Positions 14,079 through 14,274 of a stretch of 14,274 nucleotides of DNA are shown here, piece after piece; position 1 is the stretch's first letter; each line of letters begins with the position of its first letter. The position numbers and the translations under genes were made by a program. Source of the stretch: UBA1535 sp964371035 (GTDB taxonomy: Bacteria; Bacillota; Clostridia; Tissierellales; Sedimentibacteraceae); NCBI GenBank assembly GCA_964371035.1, contig CAYJLG010000048.1, positions 1 to 14,274 on the forward strand, read 5' to 3'. Under the pieces are notes generated by a model that worked only from the letters and a program-made list of their open reading frames with translations, searched no databases and had not been told where the DNA came from.

Positions 14079-14107
14079 AGTATAATAATAAACTTATTAA
14101 TTGAAAC
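14079..14107 (-). promoter_or_regulatory. Possible leuS promoter
   Basis: Minus-strand TATACT (14084-14079) with GTTTCA 17 nt upstream (14107-14102); a good -10 and a weak -35, 23 nt before the start codon. The AT-rich surroundings make chance matches likely. Confidence 0.4.
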
Positions 14108-14187
14108 AGATTCATTAAAAACATAAACACATCATATCAGTGTAATGGTATTGGAAAAATAGTTACTATTCACATCTAAGTGAAACT

Positions 14188-14274
14188 TCAACGGAAAAAA
14201 TAATAAAATCTGTCGCCGAGTACTCCAATTGGGAAGTTGTAGGGCGCAGAAGAGAACATCAAATCTTTTTGCTC
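14188..14274 (-). other. Unassigned GC-rich edge segment, possible end of a gene or RNA
   Basis: From about 14211 to the window edge the DNA is far richer in G+C than its surroundings. The minus strand is open from the edge to TGA at 14190-14188 (29 codons, including SSAPYNFPIGVLGDRFYY). Another minus frame is open for 47 codons, and the plus strand is open from 14146 to the edge with no ATG. With three overlapping open frames the coding strand cannot be chosen. It also contains a CCAATTGG palindrome, so a structured RNA is possible. I do not recognise it. Confidence 0.3.

Noticed and set aside
14056..14274. T-box or other known riboswitch before leuS
   Set aside because: No T-box core (TGGNACCGCG type), specifier arrangement or terminator/antiterminator pair is visible.

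Overview
The window is AT-rich DNA with Shine-Dalgarno-led genes, standard-code stops and sigma-A-type promoters (17-bp spacers). This points to a low-GC Gram-positive anaerobe of the Clostridia. I cannot fix the genus; a Peptostreptococcaceae/Eubacterium-type relative is only a guess. No rRNA genes, insertion sequences, CRISPR array or prophage genes were seen.

Left third (1-4912, all on the minus strand): a class I aminotransferase cut by the left edge, preceded in transcription order by prs (PRPP synthetase) and a tRNA-Lys(UUU) with its own promoter and terminator. Upstream of these lie a cytoplasmic helical-repeat (TPR-like) plus GGDEF protein and a fold-type III PLP enzyme of the D-threonine aldolase/D-serine dehydratase family. 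Both of the latter have recognisable promoters.

Centre (4998-8425, plus strand): a tightly packed operon that is the most interesting part. It encodes a membrane-anchored protein resembling the sulfite-oxidase/molybdopterin-oxidoreductase fold, two ECF-type (CbiO/EcfA-like) ABC ATPases, an EcfT-like transmembrane protein, and a MobB-like P-loop protein. Overlapping starts and stops imply coordinated translation. No S component is present. The two flanking genes suggest a molybdenum/tungsten or molybdopterin link for an otherwise uncharacterised ECF-type importer; this is inference from context.

Right third (8432-14274): a convergent EamA permease, then a cold-shock gene with a strong promoter and a long leader holding a roughly 21-bp terminator-like hairpin. 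These are followed by rlmH on the minus strand and a multi-pass membrane protein that looks like a degenerate CobS lacking the catalytic aspartates. A small three-helix membrane protein and full-length leuS, both on the minus strand, come last. The right edge is a short, unusually GC-rich stretch I could not assign.

Housekeeping genes (prs, tRNA-Lys, rlmH, leuS, csp) therefore surround a small transport operon and a few lineage-specific membrane or signalling genes.
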